From Paenibacillus sp. (GTDB lineage: Bacteria; Bacillota; Bacilli; Paenibacillales; YIM-B00363), in contig NZ_JAPSKE010000002.1 of NCBI RefSeq assembly GCF_031177825.1, forward strand, positions 372,001 to 436,000: a stretch of DNA of 64,000 nucleotides. The letters are read 5' to 3'. Shown in pieces: positions 15,658 to 25,492 of the stretch. Each line of letters opens with the position of its first letter. The first letter of the stretch is position 1. Under the pieces are notes generated by a model. The model worked only from the letters and a program-made list of their open reading frames with translations, had not been told where the DNA came from and ran no database searches. Made by a program: the position numbers and the translations under genes.

Positions 15658-17346
15658 CTACCCTCTGCGGACCTGGCTGACGAGCACCTCCGAGGTGAGC
15701 CACGGCCGGAACAACAGCAGCAGCGCGACGCCCGGCAGGCTAATGATCGCGCCCAGGGCCAGCAGAAGCGGATCGCCCGGCGGTACCTGTTCCGGCGACA
15801 TTCCCATCGACAGGTTCATGAATTGCACGACGGGCGGGAATGCTCCCGGATTCGCCACATACAGCAAGGACGGCTGATAGGCGCTTGCGAGCGCGACGAG
15901 CTGCAATACGCCGAGCGCGATCCACGGCTTCCAGACGTTCGGAAGGAATAGGGTCGCGAACGCATGAAGCTCCCCCTTGCCCTCCTCCTCCGCTTGCTCC
16001 TTCAGCCGCCCGTATTTCGCGTTGAAGACGCTCTTGAGCACGAACGCCGGGACGACGGAGACGATGCCCGCGAGCGGCGCCGCGAATCGGGTGTCGACGA
16101 GACCGAGATTGCGGAAAAACAAATATTCGTGGATCGTGCCGGAACCGATGAGCGCGACGAAGATCAGAAGAAGCTTATACAGCTGCCGTCCCGGGAGCCG
16201 CTTCGCGGTCAGGGGAAAGGCGAGCGTGACGGTCATCAGCATATGAACGACGGTCGCGGCCAAGAACAAGAGACCGTAGGCGAGCGCGTTCGGAACGGAC
16301 AGGAGGTCCCGCGCCGATACCGCGGCCTCGCTTCGAGTCGTCAGCGGCACGACGAACAAGACGTAGAGCGGGAGCAGGGCCGCGATCCCGAACGCGAGCG
16401 AAGCGGCGAGGCCGATCCCGTTGGCTGCCGCGCTCCCCGCCCGAATCCGAGGGCGCTCGAAGCGGCCGAACAGGTCGTTCGCGAAGGCGCCTCGAAGAAG
16501 CGCGTACGCCGCGCATGCGAAGAGCAGCTGCATGGCGAATTGGAACAGCCATGCGGCGGAAGCCAAGCTGTACTGCGCCTGAACGAAGCCGACGCGAAAG
16601 CCGAACGTGGCTAGGGTGTCCCCGGTTTGAAACACCAAAGGGTTGACCAGCGAGTTCATCAGATCGAAGTCGGACGTCAGCGGCATCGTCATCCGCAGCA
16701 GCGCGAAGGCGAAGACGGCTCTCGCCGCCGGGATCACGGTGTCGCGCAAGTACCCTCCCCGCGGGAAGCCGGCGCCGGACGCGGCCTCGTGCCTGGATGC
16801 GATCGCCGTCAGCGCGATCAGCGCGGGAATGCCGACGGTCTTCAACGTCTCCGCGGCGATCGCCGCGAGACGAAACCGTCCGGCATCGCCGAGGAAGAAT
16901 GCGTCCCAAGCGAACAGAGGCGACCGGTCGGGCGACATCATAACCGCGAACGCGTATGCGAACGCGACGGACGGGACGAAATAGGGCAGCAAGAACAACG
17001 TCGAGAAGACGGTCCGCAGCCGTTCCCAACGTATCGCGGCCATCGCGAGCGCCGCGAGCAAGCCCGCCGCGCCCGAAACGACGACGTAGCCGAGATTGAG
17101 CGCGATTGTATTCGTCAATACTTGGCGAAATTCCGGAAGCTGAAACAGCGTCCGGAAGTTGCCCATCCCCGTCCACGGACTGCCGAATATCCCCTTGAAT
17201 ACGTTAAAGTCTACGAACGGGAGGTATATCCCGATCAGAAACGGGATCCCCTTGAAGAGAAACAGCAGCAGCAGCGCCGGCAGCACGATGACATAATGCA
17301 ACCGGTATTTCCAGATGCGGGCGGACATGCTCGAACGATCGTTCAT
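15658..17346 (-). CDS. Fused ABC transporter permease (two LplB/YtcP-like halves in one chain)
   Basis: The 562-residue membrane protein contains two complete MalF/MalG-type permease units. The first (about residues 10-290) starts like Paenibacillus LplB permeases (KYRLHYVIVLPALLLLFLFK) and has an EAA loop HEAASGAGFPRGGYLRDTVI ending near a proline. The second (about 315-560) has its own EAA-type loop EQAEEEGKGELHAFATLFLP and a YtcP-like end. These halves are normally separate genes of about 300 residues. AGGAG lies five bases before ATG 17346. No ATPase or substrate-binding protein lies nearby; a shared MsmX-type ATPase is usual for such systems. The substrate is unknown, with a sugar oligomer likely. 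It is co-directional with the lactonase. Confidence 0.78.
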   Translation of the reverse strand: MNDRSSMSARIWKYRLHYVIVLPALLLLFLFKGIPFLIGIYLPFVDFNVFKGIFGSPWTGMGNFRTLFQLPEFRQVLTNTIALNLGYVVVSGAAGLLAALAMAAIRWERLRTVFSTLFLLPYFVPSVAFAYAFAVMMSPDRSPLFAWDAFFLGDAGRFRLAAIAAETLKTVGIPALIALTAIASRHEAASGAGFPRGGYLRDTVIPAARAVFAFALLRMTMPLTSDFDLMNSLVNPLVFQTGDTLATFGFRVGFVQAQYSLASAAWLFQFAMQLLFACAAYALLRGAFANDLFGRFERPRIRAGSAAANGIGLAASLAFGIAALLPLYVLFVVPLTTRSEAAVSARDLLSVPNALAYGLLFLAATVVHMLMTVTLAFPLTAKRLPGRQLYKLLLIFVALIGSGTIHEYLFFRNLGLVDTRFAAPLAGIVSVVPAFVLKSVFNAKYGRLKEQAEEEGKGELHAFATLFLPNVWKPWIALGVLQLVALASAYQPSLLYVANPGAFPPVVQFMNLSMGMSPEQVPPGDPLLLALGAIISLPGVALLLLFRPWLTSEVLVSQVRRG

Positions 17347-17502
17347 AACGGCTCCTTTCGGGATCACGGGATTGGTTGTTAGTCCCAATTCGACGTATTC
17401 CAGAATATCCCTCCCTCCGGCGCGAAATCCTCTCGCATAAAGCGGCTCTTCGCGTGGGAAGGTAAAGGTTACCCCTATTCTATATGGAAGGACGTGGGTT
17501 CT

Positions 17503-18297
17503 ATGCTTCGACGTCCGGCGCTTTCAATGCTCTTGACCGTACTGATCGCGTTCTCCTTCACGGCCGACGCCGGCGCGGCGCCCGCTCCCGAGCGCGCGGA
17601 GCCGCGCCGCGTCGCGATCGTCATCGACGACTTCGGCAACGCTATGGACGGCACCGAGGAGATGTTCGCGCTCCCGGCGCCGATTACGGTCGCCGTCATG
17701 CCGTTCCTTCCGACGACGAAGCGCGACGCGGAGGAAGCGCACCGCCGCGGGCACGAGGTCATCGTGCATCTGCCGATGGAGCCGGTGCGAGGCAAGCGGA
17801 GCTGGCTCGGTCCCGGCGCGATTACGACCGACTTGTCCGACCGGGAAATCAAGAACCGCGTCGCCGCCGCGATCGACGACGTGCCGCATGCCCGGGGCAT
17901 GAACAATCATATGGGCTCCAAAGCGACGGCCGACCCGCGCGTCATGCGGCTCGTCATGGAGGTGTGCCGGGAGCGGGGGTTGTACTTCCTCGACAGCCGT
18001 ACGACGGGCAAGAGCAAGGCAGAGACGACGGCGAACGACGTCGGGGTGCCGCTCGTCGCGAACGATCTGTTCCTGGACGACATCTATACGGCGTCGCATG
18101 TCCATAAGCAGCTGCGCAAGCTGCTTCGGTTGGTCGACGAGCAATCCGATACGATCGCGATCGGCCATGTCGGGCCGCCGGGGCGCATTACGGCCTCCGC
18201 CCTGCGAAGCGCGATAGACCGGCTGCGGGACGAAGCGGCGTTCGTCCGCGTGTCCGAGCTGCTGCCGCTGCCGGAGACTGTGCCGCTCTGGCGGTGA
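17503..18297 (+). CDS. Divergent polysaccharide deacetylase family protein (YibQ-like)
   Basis: The 264-residue protein has an N-terminal signal peptide (hydrophobic LSMLLTVLIAFSFTADAGAA), then a divergent polysaccharide deacetylase domain. The domain shows VAIVIDDFGN near residue 36, HEVIVHLPMEP, GMNNHMGSKAT and YFLDSRTT, ending GHVGPPG. It is secreted or envelope-attached. The family (DUF610/YibQ) keeps acidic and histidine residues resembling NodB deacetylases but its activity is little characterised. ATG 17503 is preferred because GGAAGGA (17486-17492) is ten bases upstream; GTG 17494 is too close. It is a single gene divergent from the fused permease. Confidence 0.82.
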   Translation: MLRRPALSMLLTVLIAFSFTADAGAAPAPERAEPRRVAIVIDDFGNAMDGTEEMFALPAPITVAVMPFLPTTKRDAEEAHRRGHEVIVHLPMEPVRGKRSWLGPGAITTDLSDREIKNRVAAAIDDVPHARGMNNHMGSKATADPRVMRLVMEVCRERGLYFLDSRTTGKSKAETTANDVGVPLVANDLFLDDIYTASHVHKQLRKLLRLVDEQSDTIAIGHVGPPGRITASALRSAIDRLRDEAAFVRVSELLPLPETVPLWR

Positions 18298-18428
18298 CGA
18301 AGGCGGGTTCGAACGGCGATATGCGGACCCGCCCCCTACGCCAGATGTACTGCTTTTTGCAGGTATTGTACGCTTTCGTCCCTTTTGGCGAGAATTACAA
18401 GTATTTGTGACAATGGCCGGGCAAAATG

Positions 18429-18471
18429 AAAAAAGGGCAGAAGGTCGATGAATCGACCCTCTGCCCTTTTT
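18429..18471. terminator. Bidirectional terminator after ppaC
   Basis: GGGCAGaAGGTCGAT-GA-ATCGACCcTCTGCCC with A runs on the left and T runs on the right serves ppaC on the minus strand and can also stop plus-strand transcription from the deacetylase. Confidence 0.85.
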
Positions 18472-18486
18472 CCATGGATTTCGAGA

Positions 18487-19419
18487 TTACATCTGGTTGA
18501 ACGTATCCGTGAGCACCGGCACGATTTGCGACTTGCGGGACACGACGCCCTTCAGCACGGCTGTATTGTTCGACAACGTTACGTTGTACGCCTTCTCCAC
18601 CGCGTTCGCCTTCTTGCCGAGCGCGAGGCCGACGGAGTCGTTGTTGAGAATGTCCGTCACGACGAACAAGAACAGATCCAAGCCCTTGTCGGTAATGATT
18701 TGCGACAGCGCCGCTTCGACTTCCGCTTGACGCGAGAGCACGTCGTTCACGTCGACCGCGTTCACTTGCGCGATCTCGACCTTGGAGCCGCCCATCGTGA
18801 ACTCCTTGGAATCGAGCGAGATGAGCTGCGCGATCGTCTTGTCGGACAGGTCCGCGCCCGCCTTCAGCATGTCGAGGCCGTAGGACTCGGCGTCCACGCC
18901 GGCGATCTCCGCGAGCTCCTTCGCCGCGGCCACGTCTTGCGCCGTGCACGTCGGCGACTTGAACAGCAGCGAATCGGAGACGATGGCGGACAGCATGAGG
19001 CCTGCGACGTTCTTCGGTACCGACTTGCCGTTCTCCTTGTACAGCTTCAAGAGGATCGTCGCCGTGCAGCCGACCGGCTCCGCGCGGTAGTACAACGGTC
19101 CGCTCGTCTCGAAGTTGGCGATGCGGTGATGGTCGATGACCTCGAGCACTTGCACCTGCTCGATGTCCGAAACGCTCTGCTGTCGCTCGTTATGATCGAC
19201 GAGGATAACGCCTTTGACTTCGTTCGCGACGGTTTCGACGAGGCGCGGCGCGTCGAAGCCGAACTTGTCGAGCGCGAATTGCGTTTCGCCGCTGACGGCG
19301 CCGAGGCGAACGGCTTCGACGTTCTCGCCGAGCTGCGTCTTCAGGTCCGCATAAGCGATCGCCGAGCAAATCGTGTCCGTGTCCGGGTTCTTGTGACCGA
19401 AAATAAGTTTCTTGTCCAT
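18487..19419 (-). CDS. ppaC: Manganese-dependent inorganic pyrophosphatase (family II)
   Basis: The 310-residue protein shows the family II PPase layout: [18 protein letters not shown] at residues 6-23, [10 protein letters not shown] with motif II aspartate, DHHRIANF near residue 95 (DHH motif), and a C-terminal DHHA2 domain with [11 protein letters not shown]. The length is standard. It hydrolyses pyrophosphate to phosphate in the cytoplasm with Mn2+ or Co2+ and lacks the CBS-domain insertion of regulated forms. It is a single gene between its own terminator and an AT-rich upstream region. Confidence 0.95.
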   Translation of the reverse strand: MDKKLIFGHKNPDTDTICSAIAYADLKTQLGENVEAVRLGAVSGETQFALDKFGFDAPRLVETVANEVKGVILVDHNERQQSVSDIEQVQVLEVIDHHRIANFETSGPLYYRAEPVGCTATILLKLYKENGKSVPKNVAGLMLSAIVSDSLLFKSPTCTAQDVAAAKELAEIAGVDAESYGLDMLKAGADLSDKTIAQLISLDSKEFTMGGSKVEIAQVNAVDVNDVLSRQAEVEAALSQIITDKGLDLFLFVVTDILNNDSVGLALGKKANAVEKAYNVTLSNNTAVLKGVVSRKSQIVPVLTDTFNQM

Positions 19420-19543
19420 TATGTACTCCTTTGTCGTGAGGAATGGGATTGGAAAAAATTATAGCGCAGGAAGAAACGCTCAAGCAACAGTATACAACGG
19501 ATCGAAAATAATTCCTACTGTTTCGATGGGGATTAAAGAAATT

Positions 19544-20500
19544 TCAAAACTTCGTCACCGTTGCGTCCCTCTCGACAGCAACAACCTCCCGTCGGAACGA
19601 TCCCTTACGCGCCTCGCACCGGTCGCGAACGGCAAAGCCCGCGCGGCTTACGGCGTCGTCGATCGGCGTCGTTGCGATGAGCACCGCCCGGATCGCCATG
19701 CGGCGAACCGCGGCGAGCAGCTCGTCGAGCTCCCGCTCCGGCAGCACGGAGCACAGATTGTACGGGAGGTCGACGATGGCGACATCGTACGCGCCGGCAA
19801 CGTCCCTCGCGTCCGCGACTCGGACGACGTCCGGATAGCCGTAGTGCGATACGTTTTCCCGAGCGCCCAGCACCGCCAGCGGATTGACGTCCGAACCGAC
19901 GATGTCGACGCCCATGGACAACGCCTCGAGCAGCACCGTACCGATGCCGCAGCACGGGTCGATCGCGCGGATGCCGGAAGGTTCCGGCACTGCGATATTC
20001 GCGACCGCCCGCGCGAGACGGGCGCCGAGCGCCGTCGAGTACTGCCTCGGCTTCCGGGCATGTTTCTGCCACGCGTCTCCGCTTTCCCTCAGCGGGCCGA
20101 ACGCCCAGCGCCCTCCGTAAGCCGCGACGCCGAACTTCTCGGCCGGCGTCCGCATGTCGGCCGTCCCGCGCACGGCGGCGCCGACGATTCGTTCGACGGC
20201 GCGCCGGTCTTCGTAAGACAGCTCCGACTCCCCCGTCTTTCCGTACACGACTTTGAACGACGGAGCGGCCACCCCTGCCTCCCGAATCCGCTCCGCCAGC
20301 TCGACCGGCGAGTCCCCCTCGAATCGAACATCGAGTCGACTTTTCAGAAACGGACTGCGGCGCGGATCGATTTCCCGCTCGGATCGGAAAGCCGCCATCC
20401 CCGCCGGGACGCCGTCGCCTGCGCCGAATAAAGCCCTTCGCTCCATCTCGAACAAGTCCCGTTCGTCCTCATGATATGCGAATGCGTATAAATAAACCAT
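19544..20500 (-). CDS. TRM11/TrmG10-like RNA (guanine-N2) methyltransferase
   Basis: The 318-residue protein has a poorly conserved N-terminal region (YAFAYHEDERDLFEMERRAL). A C-terminal Rossmann methyltransferase follows with motif I AIDPCCGIGTVLLEAL near residue 182, an acidic GSDVNPLAV, and catalytic DLPYN near 246, the N/D-P-P-Y-type motif used for N-methylation of bases. Gene families with this arrangement methylate tRNA guanosine 10 or act as related RNA N2-guanine enzymes. Substrate and exact symbol are uncertain. It is a single gene with a weak GGGATGG ribosome binding site. Confidence 0.75.
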   Translation of the reverse strand: MVYLYAFAYHEDERDLFEMERRALFGAGDGVPAGMAAFRSEREIDPRRSPFLKSRLDVRFEGDSPVELAERIREAGVAAPSFKVVYGKTGESELSYEDRRAVERIVGAAVRGTADMRTPAEKFGVAAYGGRWAFGPLRESGDAWQKHARKPRQYSTALGARLARAVANIAVPEPSGIRAIDPCCGIGTVLLEALSMGVDIVGSDVNPLAVLGARENVSHYGYPDVVRVADARDVAGAYDVAIVDLPYNLCSVLPERELDELLAAVRRMAIRAVLIATTPIDDAVSRAGFAVRDRCEARKGSFRREVVAVERDATVTKF

Positions 20501-20534
20501 TGTGCCATCCCGTCTTGGTTTCTACCCGTTTCCC

Positions 20535-20813
20535 CTACTGTAGCACATCGTTCCGGACATCGATATAGACGTTCCCTCGTTCATCGGTTTGCATGAAACT
20601 GACGTCGCGGGCGCTCGCAACGCCCGCCTTCCGGAGCTCCCGCTCGAGCCATTCCCGATCCTTCAAGAACTCTTGCAGTTTGTCTTCCAGGACGCGGCCG
20701 TCGATGACGATCGATCGAGGAAGCCCGCGGGACGGCGCCGTCGAACCGAAGGGGCCTTCCGAAGCACGGTTAAAGTCCCAGTATTCATTACGTTTGACCC
20801 TTTTCGCTTCCTC
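20535..20813 (-). pseudogene. Remnant of a DUF421 (YetF-like) membrane protein C terminus
   Basis: One minus-strand frame, open from a stop at 20814-20816 to TAG at 20535, encodes about 90 residues without any ATG, GTG or TTG in its first 60 codons. Its end (RSIVIDGRVLEDKLQEFL, then REWLERELRKAGV and GNVYIDVRNDVLQ) resembles the cytoplasmic C terminus of DUF421 proteins. The three membrane helices that normally precede it are absent. It therefore looks like a 5'-deleted remnant between the methyltransferase and araR. A distant small unrelated gene cannot be excluded. Confidence 0.5.
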
Positions 20814-20881
20814 CTATCATTCCGGCTCATCGCGGCTTCGGCGAGCGCGGACATAACCGGAACAGCTCTCGCCTCGACATT

Positions 20882-20913
20882 GTTGTACATACAACTCAAA
20901 ACAATGCTATACT
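20882..20913 (+). promoter_or_regulatory. araR promoter with AraR-like operator
   Basis: GTTGTA-CA-TACAAC (20882-20895) is a palindrome related to the TTGTACGTACAA core of AraR operators. A TATACT -10 hexamer lies at 20908-20913, 42 bases before the araR start. The layout fits autorepression. Confidence 0.6.
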
Positions 20914-20951
20914 GGTGCCAACTACTACATTACGCCAAAAGAGTGGATTGA

Positions 20952-21616
<665 letters not shown>

Positions 21617-21620
21617 TCAC

Positions 21621-21633
21621 ATTGTACGTACAG
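21621..21633. promoter_or_regulatory. AraR-like operator before the araD remnant
   Basis: TTGTACGTACA at 21622-21632 matches 11 of 12 bases of the TTGTACGTACAA core. It lies between the araR end and araD remnant, where an araDB promoter/operator would be. Confidence 0.55.
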
Positions 21634-21683
21634 GTGGCAAGCTGTAGCAAACCTTATGCGAATGTACCGGAAGGAGTGTCGCC

Positions 21684-22157
21684 AGTCGTGTCACTCACCT
21701 CGTGTTGTACCAAGCGTTCACTCGCATCGGGGGCATCGTGCATCCGCACGCGCCTTGGGCGACGAGTTGGGCGCAGGCCGAAGGTCGCTTACCGCCGCTC
21801 AGCACGACGCATGCCGACTATTAGTACGGCGCGATCCCTTGCACCCGCCCGATGACCGAAGCGGAAATTCGGAACGGATACGAACGCGAGACGGGCAACG
21901 TCATCGTCGAGACGTTCCGCGACACCGACCCGATGCATATTCCCGGCGTGCTCGTCTACAACCAGGCGCCGTTCAACGATCCGCACGACGCGGTTCACAA
22001 TGCGGTCGTGCTGGAGGAATGCGCGAAGATGGCGCTTCACACGTACGCCCTCAACCCGGCGGCGCAGCCGATGGATCAAGCGCTGCTCGATAAGCATTTC
22101 CTTCGGAAACACGGGGCGAACGCCTATTATGGACAATCCACCGCCGAAAGGGGTTAA
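21684..22157 (+). pseudogene. araD: araD, L-ribulose-5-phosphate 4-epimerase, 5'-deleted with nonsense codon
   Basis: In one frame the sequence encodes [38 protein letters not shown], then a TAG stop at 21822-21824, then YGAIPCTRPMTEAEIRNGY and the rest of AraD to AYYGQSTAERG. The first roughly 80 residues, including the start codon, are missing. A GGAAGGAG ribosome binding site remains at 21669-21676, followed by an out-of-frame GTG. The conserved [13 protein letters not shown] and THADY metal/substrate motifs identify AraD. From ATG 21852 a 101-residue fragment could be made but lacks half the active site. araB follows after six bases. Confidence 0.85.
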
Positions 22158-22163
22158 CCACAG

Positions 22164-23840
22164 ATGAGTTCCAAAAAGTATGCGATCGGCGTCGACTACG
22201 GCACCGAATCCGGGCGTGCCGTATTGGTCGACTTGAGCGACGGCGCGGAGATCGCCGACCACGTGACGCCATACCCGTACGGCGTCATCGACGAGGCGCT
22301 GCCGGAATCCGGCGTCCGCCTCGGCCGCGAATGGGCGCTGCAGCATCCGAACGACTACCTTGATGTGTTGAAGCGCTCGGTGCCGGCCGTCGTGCAGGCT
22401 TCCGGCGTCGACCCTACCGACGTCATCGGCCTCGGCATCGACTTCACGGCATGCACGATGCTGCCGGTGGACGCTTCCGGCGAGCCGCTCTGCTTCAAGC
22501 CGGAGTTGAAAGCGGATCCACACAGCTGGGTCAAGCTATGGAAGCATCACGCCGCGCAGGACGAAGCCAACAAAATCAACGCGATCGCCGCGCAGCGAGG
22601 CGAAGCGTTCCTGCCGCGCTACGGCGGCAAAATTTCGTCCGAATGGATGATCGCGAAAGCTTGGCAAATTCTCGACGAGGCGCCGGACATTTACGACCGC
22701 GCCGACCGATTCATGGAAGCCGCCGACTGGGTCGTCAACCAAATGACCGGCAGCTTCGCGCGCAATAGCTGCACGGCCGGCTACAAGGCGATCTGGCATA
22801 AGAAGGAAGGATACCCGAGCAAGGAATTTTTCAAAGCGCTCGATCCCCGCCTCGAATCCATCGCCGAGACGAAGCTGCGCGGCGACGTCGTGCCGCTCGG
22901 CACGAAGGCCGGCGAGCTGACGGAAAGCATGGCCGCGGCGATGGGCCTTCCGGCCGGCATCGCCGTCGCCGTCGGCAACGTGGACGCGCACGCGGCCGTT
23001 CCGGGCGTCGGCGTCGTCGCGCCGGGCAAGCTCGTCATGGCGATGGGCACGTCGATCTGCCATATGCTGCTCGGCACCGAAGAACGCGAGGTCGAAGGCA
23101 TGTGCGGCGTCGTCGAAGACGGCATCATTCCGGGCTACCTGGGTTACGAGGCCGGACAATCCGCCGTCGGCGACATCTTCGCCTGGTTCGTCGACAGTAG
23201 CGTTCCGGCATATGCGTACGAAGCCGCGAAGGCGGAAGGCGAAAACATTCACGCCTATCTCGAGCGGAAGGCTTCCGCATACAAGCCCGGCGAGACGGGC
23301 CTCGTCGCCCTCGACTGGTGGAACGGCAACCGATCGGTGCTCGTCGATACCGAACTGAGCGGCCTGTTCCTCGGCATGACGCTCTCGACGAAGCCCGAAG
23401 AGATGTATCGCGCTTTGCTCGAAGCGACCGCGTTCGGTACGCGGAAGATCGTCGAGGCATTCCATTCGAACGGCGTCCCGGTCGACGAACTGTACGCGTG
23501 CGGGGGTCTGCCGCAGAAAAACCGGCTGTTGATGCAAATCTACGCCGACGTGACGAACCGCGAAATCAAAATCGCGGATTCGAAGCAAACGCCGGCGCTC
23601 GGCGCTGCGATGTTCGGCGCCGTGGCGGCGGGCGCCGCGAACGGCGGCTACGACAATATCGTCGACGCCGCGAAGAGAATGGCCCGCGTGCGCGAGGAGA
23701 CGTTCCAGCCGATCCCGGAGAACGTCGCCGTCTACGAGAAGCTGTACCAAGAATACAACGCCTTGCACGACTATTTCGGCCGCGGCGCGAACGACGTCAT
23801 GAAGCGGCTGAAGGCGATCCGCAACGCGGCGCTTCATTAA
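22164..23840 (+). CDS. araB: Ribulokinase AraB
   Basis: The 558-residue FGGY-family kinase appears full length (family about 560). The N-terminal [15 protein letters not shown] binds ATP phosphates, [15 protein letters not shown] is a ribulokinase signature, and later come [44 protein letters not shown] and [20 protein letters not shown]. It phosphorylates L-ribulose to L-ribulose 5-phosphate. It directly follows the broken araD, and araA (isomerase) is not in the window, so its substrate supply and product use here are doubtful unless paralogues exist elsewhere. A GGGG-rich weak ribosome binding site precedes ATG 22164. Confidence 0.93.
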   Translation: MSSKKYAIGVDYGTESGRAVLVDLSDGAEIADHVTPYPYGVIDEALPESGVRLGREWALQHPNDYLDVLKRSVPAVVQASGVDPTDVIGLGIDFTACTMLPVDASGEPLCFKPELKADPHSWVKLWKHHAAQDEANKINAIAAQRGEAFLPRYGGKISSEWMIAKAWQILDEAPDIYDRADRFMEAADWVVNQMTGSFARNSCTAGYKAIWHKKEGYPSKEFFKALDPRLESIAETKLRGDVVPLGTKAGELTESMAAAMGLPAGIAVAVGNVDAHAAVPGVGVVAPGKLVMAMGTSICHMLLGTEEREVEGMCGVVEDGIIPGYLGYEAGQSAVGDIFAWFVDSSVPAYAYEAAKAEGENIHAYLERKASAYKPGETGLVALDWWNGNRSVLVDTELSGLFLGMTLSTKPEEMYRALLEATAFGTRKIVEAFHSNGVPVDELYACGGLPQKNRLLMQIYADVTNREIKIADSKQTPALGAAMFGAVAAGAANGGYDNIVDAAKRMARVREETFQPIPENVAVYEKLYQEYNALHDYFGRGANDVMKRLKAIRNAALH

Positions 23841-23896
23841 TAACTTTTTCCAAACATGAGGACGCTGAGCTGCGCCTCAGCGACATGGCATGGAAA

Positions 23897-23966
23897 TTGA
23901 AGTAAACCTGTTGTATGATATAGGTTCGAACACGAAGACCGGCAGGCGCTTCCGCGACTGCCGGTC
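23897..23966 (+). promoter_or_regulatory. Possible promoter and leader hairpin of the MATE gene
   Basis: TTGAAG (23897-23902), 16 bases and TATAGG (23919-23924) form a weak promoter. A 9-bp stem GACCGGCAG/CTGCCGGTC follows at 23937-23966, in the leader of the MATE gene. No T tract follows and no riboswitch family was recognised. Confidence 0.3.
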
Positions 23967-24049
23967 CTTCGCGTTCGGTCAGGTCCGGCGGGAAAGCGGT
24001 ACGTCCGCAGGATTCGCCTGTCCATATCAATCGAAGGGAACGGAATCTC

Positions 24050-25411
24050 ATGTATCACGCGAAATCCGCCAAAGACAAACTGCGCTTATTCCTAACGATC
24101 ATGTGGCCGATCCTCGTCACGCAGGTCGGCTACAACGCTATGACCTTATTCGATACGATCATGTCCGGCCGCGCCGGCACCGCCGACCTGGCGGGCGTCG
24201 CCATCGGCTCGAGCCTTTGGATGCCCGCGTACGTCGCTCTAACGGGCGTGCTGATCGCGGTCACCCCGACCGTCTCCCAGCTCGTCGGCGCAGGCCGAAT
24301 CGAGCGCATCGCGCCGTCGGTGACGCAGGCGTTCTACATGTCGGCCATCATCGCCGCGTTCGTCTACGTCGCCGGCGCGCTCGCCCTCGACCCGATCCTA
24401 TCGATCATGAAGCTCGACGCCGACGTGCACGACATCGCGAAGCGGTATTTGGTCGCCTTGTCCTACGGCATACTGCCGTTGTTCCTGTCGGGCGTCATCC
24501 GGAATTACTTCGACGCGCAAGGGTATACGCGCATCACGATGGCGATCGTGCTGTTCGCCGTGCCGTGCAATATCGTACTGAATTACGTGCTCATCTTCGG
24601 CAAGCTCGGCTTTCCCGCGATGGGCGGCGTCGGCGCCGGCTATGCCACCGCCGCGACGTATTGGCTCATCTTCCTGATCAGCGGCGCGCTATGCTTCCGC
24701 TTGGAAGCGCCTCGGGCGCAAGGATTGTTCCGCCGCTGGCCGAAGCCTTCCCTGCGCGCCTTCAAGGAACTGCTTGCGATCGGCGTTCCGATCGGATTGT
24801 CCATCTTCTTCGAGGCGAGCATCTTCTCGGTCGTGACCCTGCTCATGGGCACGTCGTTCGATACGGTGACGATCGCTTCGCATCAGGCGGCGATCAGCTT
24901 CTCGGCCCTCTTGTTCATGATGCCGCTCAGCATCTCAATGGCGCTCACCATCATGGTCGGCTACGAGATCGGCGCCGGCCGGACCGCCGACGCGAGGCAG
25001 TACAGCATCATCGGCGTAGCCGCCGCCGTCAGCGTCGTCGCCGCCATGGCGGTCGTCGTGTATTTCAACCGGGGCTTCATTGCCTCCTGGTTTACGGAAG
25101 CGCCCGAAGTCGCCGCGATGACTAAGCATTTCCTCATCTACGCGATTTTCTTCCAGCTGTCCGACGCGTCCCAAGCGTCGCTGCAAGGAGCGCTCCGCGG
25201 GTACAAGGACGTCACCGTGCCGTTCGTCACCGCCTTGATCGCCTATTGGATCATCGGCATTCCGGCCGGCTACGCCTTGTCTTGGACAGCGCTCGGCCCG
25301 TACGGCTTTTGGATCGGCATCACCGCCGGCCTCACCTTCGCGGCGGTCGGCTTCGCGATCCGGCTGCGTCTCGTGCAGCGGCGCGCGCAGCTCCCGTCGC
25401 GCGGCGCGTAA
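24050..25411 (+). CDS. MATE family multidrug/cation antiporter
   Basis: The 453-residue membrane protein has about twelve hydrophobic segments in two MatE repeats. WPILVTQVGYNAMTLFDTIM near residue 17 and SGRAGTADLAGVAIGSS are the usual NorM-group N-terminal features, and the second repeat begins about residue 245 (LLAIGVPIGLSIFFEASIFS). Such transporters export cationic drugs or metabolites in exchange for Na+ or H+. The start codon has AAGGGAACGG upstream. It is a single gene ending at a strong bidirectional terminator shared with the flippase gene. The substrate is not inferable. Confidence 0.9.
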   Translation: MYHAKSAKDKLRLFLTIMWPILVTQVGYNAMTLFDTIMSGRAGTADLAGVAIGSSLWMPAYVALTGVLIAVTPTVSQLVGAGRIERIAPSVTQAFYMSAIIAAFVYVAGALALDPILSIMKLDADVHDIAKRYLVALSYGILPLFLSGVIRNYFDAQGYTRITMAIVLFAVPCNIVLNYVLIFGKLGFPAMGGVGAGYATAATYWLIFLISGALCFRLEAPRAQGLFRRWPKPSLRAFKELLAIGVPIGLSIFFEASIFSVVTLLMGTSFDTVTIASHQAAISFSALLFMMPLSISMALTIMVGYEIGAGRTADARQYSIIGVAAAVSVVAAMAVVVYFNRGFIASWFTEAPEVAAMTKHFLIYAIFFQLSDASQASLQGALRGYKDVTVPFVTALIAYWIIGIPAGYALSWTALGPYGFWIGITAGLTFAAVGFAIRLRLVQRRAQLPSRGA

Positions 25412-25430
25412 TCGCCAATTCCTGCAACGC

Positions 25431-25472
25431 AAAGGCATCCTATACTGTAAATTTACAGTTAGGATGCCTTTT
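25431..25472. terminator. Bidirectional terminator between MATE and flippase genes
   Basis: AAAGGCATCCTA...TAGGATGCCTTTTC forms a long, almost perfect hairpin with an AAATTT centre and A/T flanks on both sides, suiting both convergent genes. Confidence 0.9.
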
Positions 25473-25492
25473 CTTCGTCCGTTTCATGAACG

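Noticed and set aside
13980-15680. 566-codon open frame on the plus strand opposite the methyltransferase and lactonase genes
   Set aside because: Shadow frame caused by high GC; no ribosome binding site, and arginine/histidine/valine-rich composition without motifs, while the minus strand encodes two recognisable enzymes.
21622-21855. 77-codon plus-strand frame across the araD 5' region
   Set aside because: It is out of frame with the plainly recognisable AraD sequence and has no homologous content.
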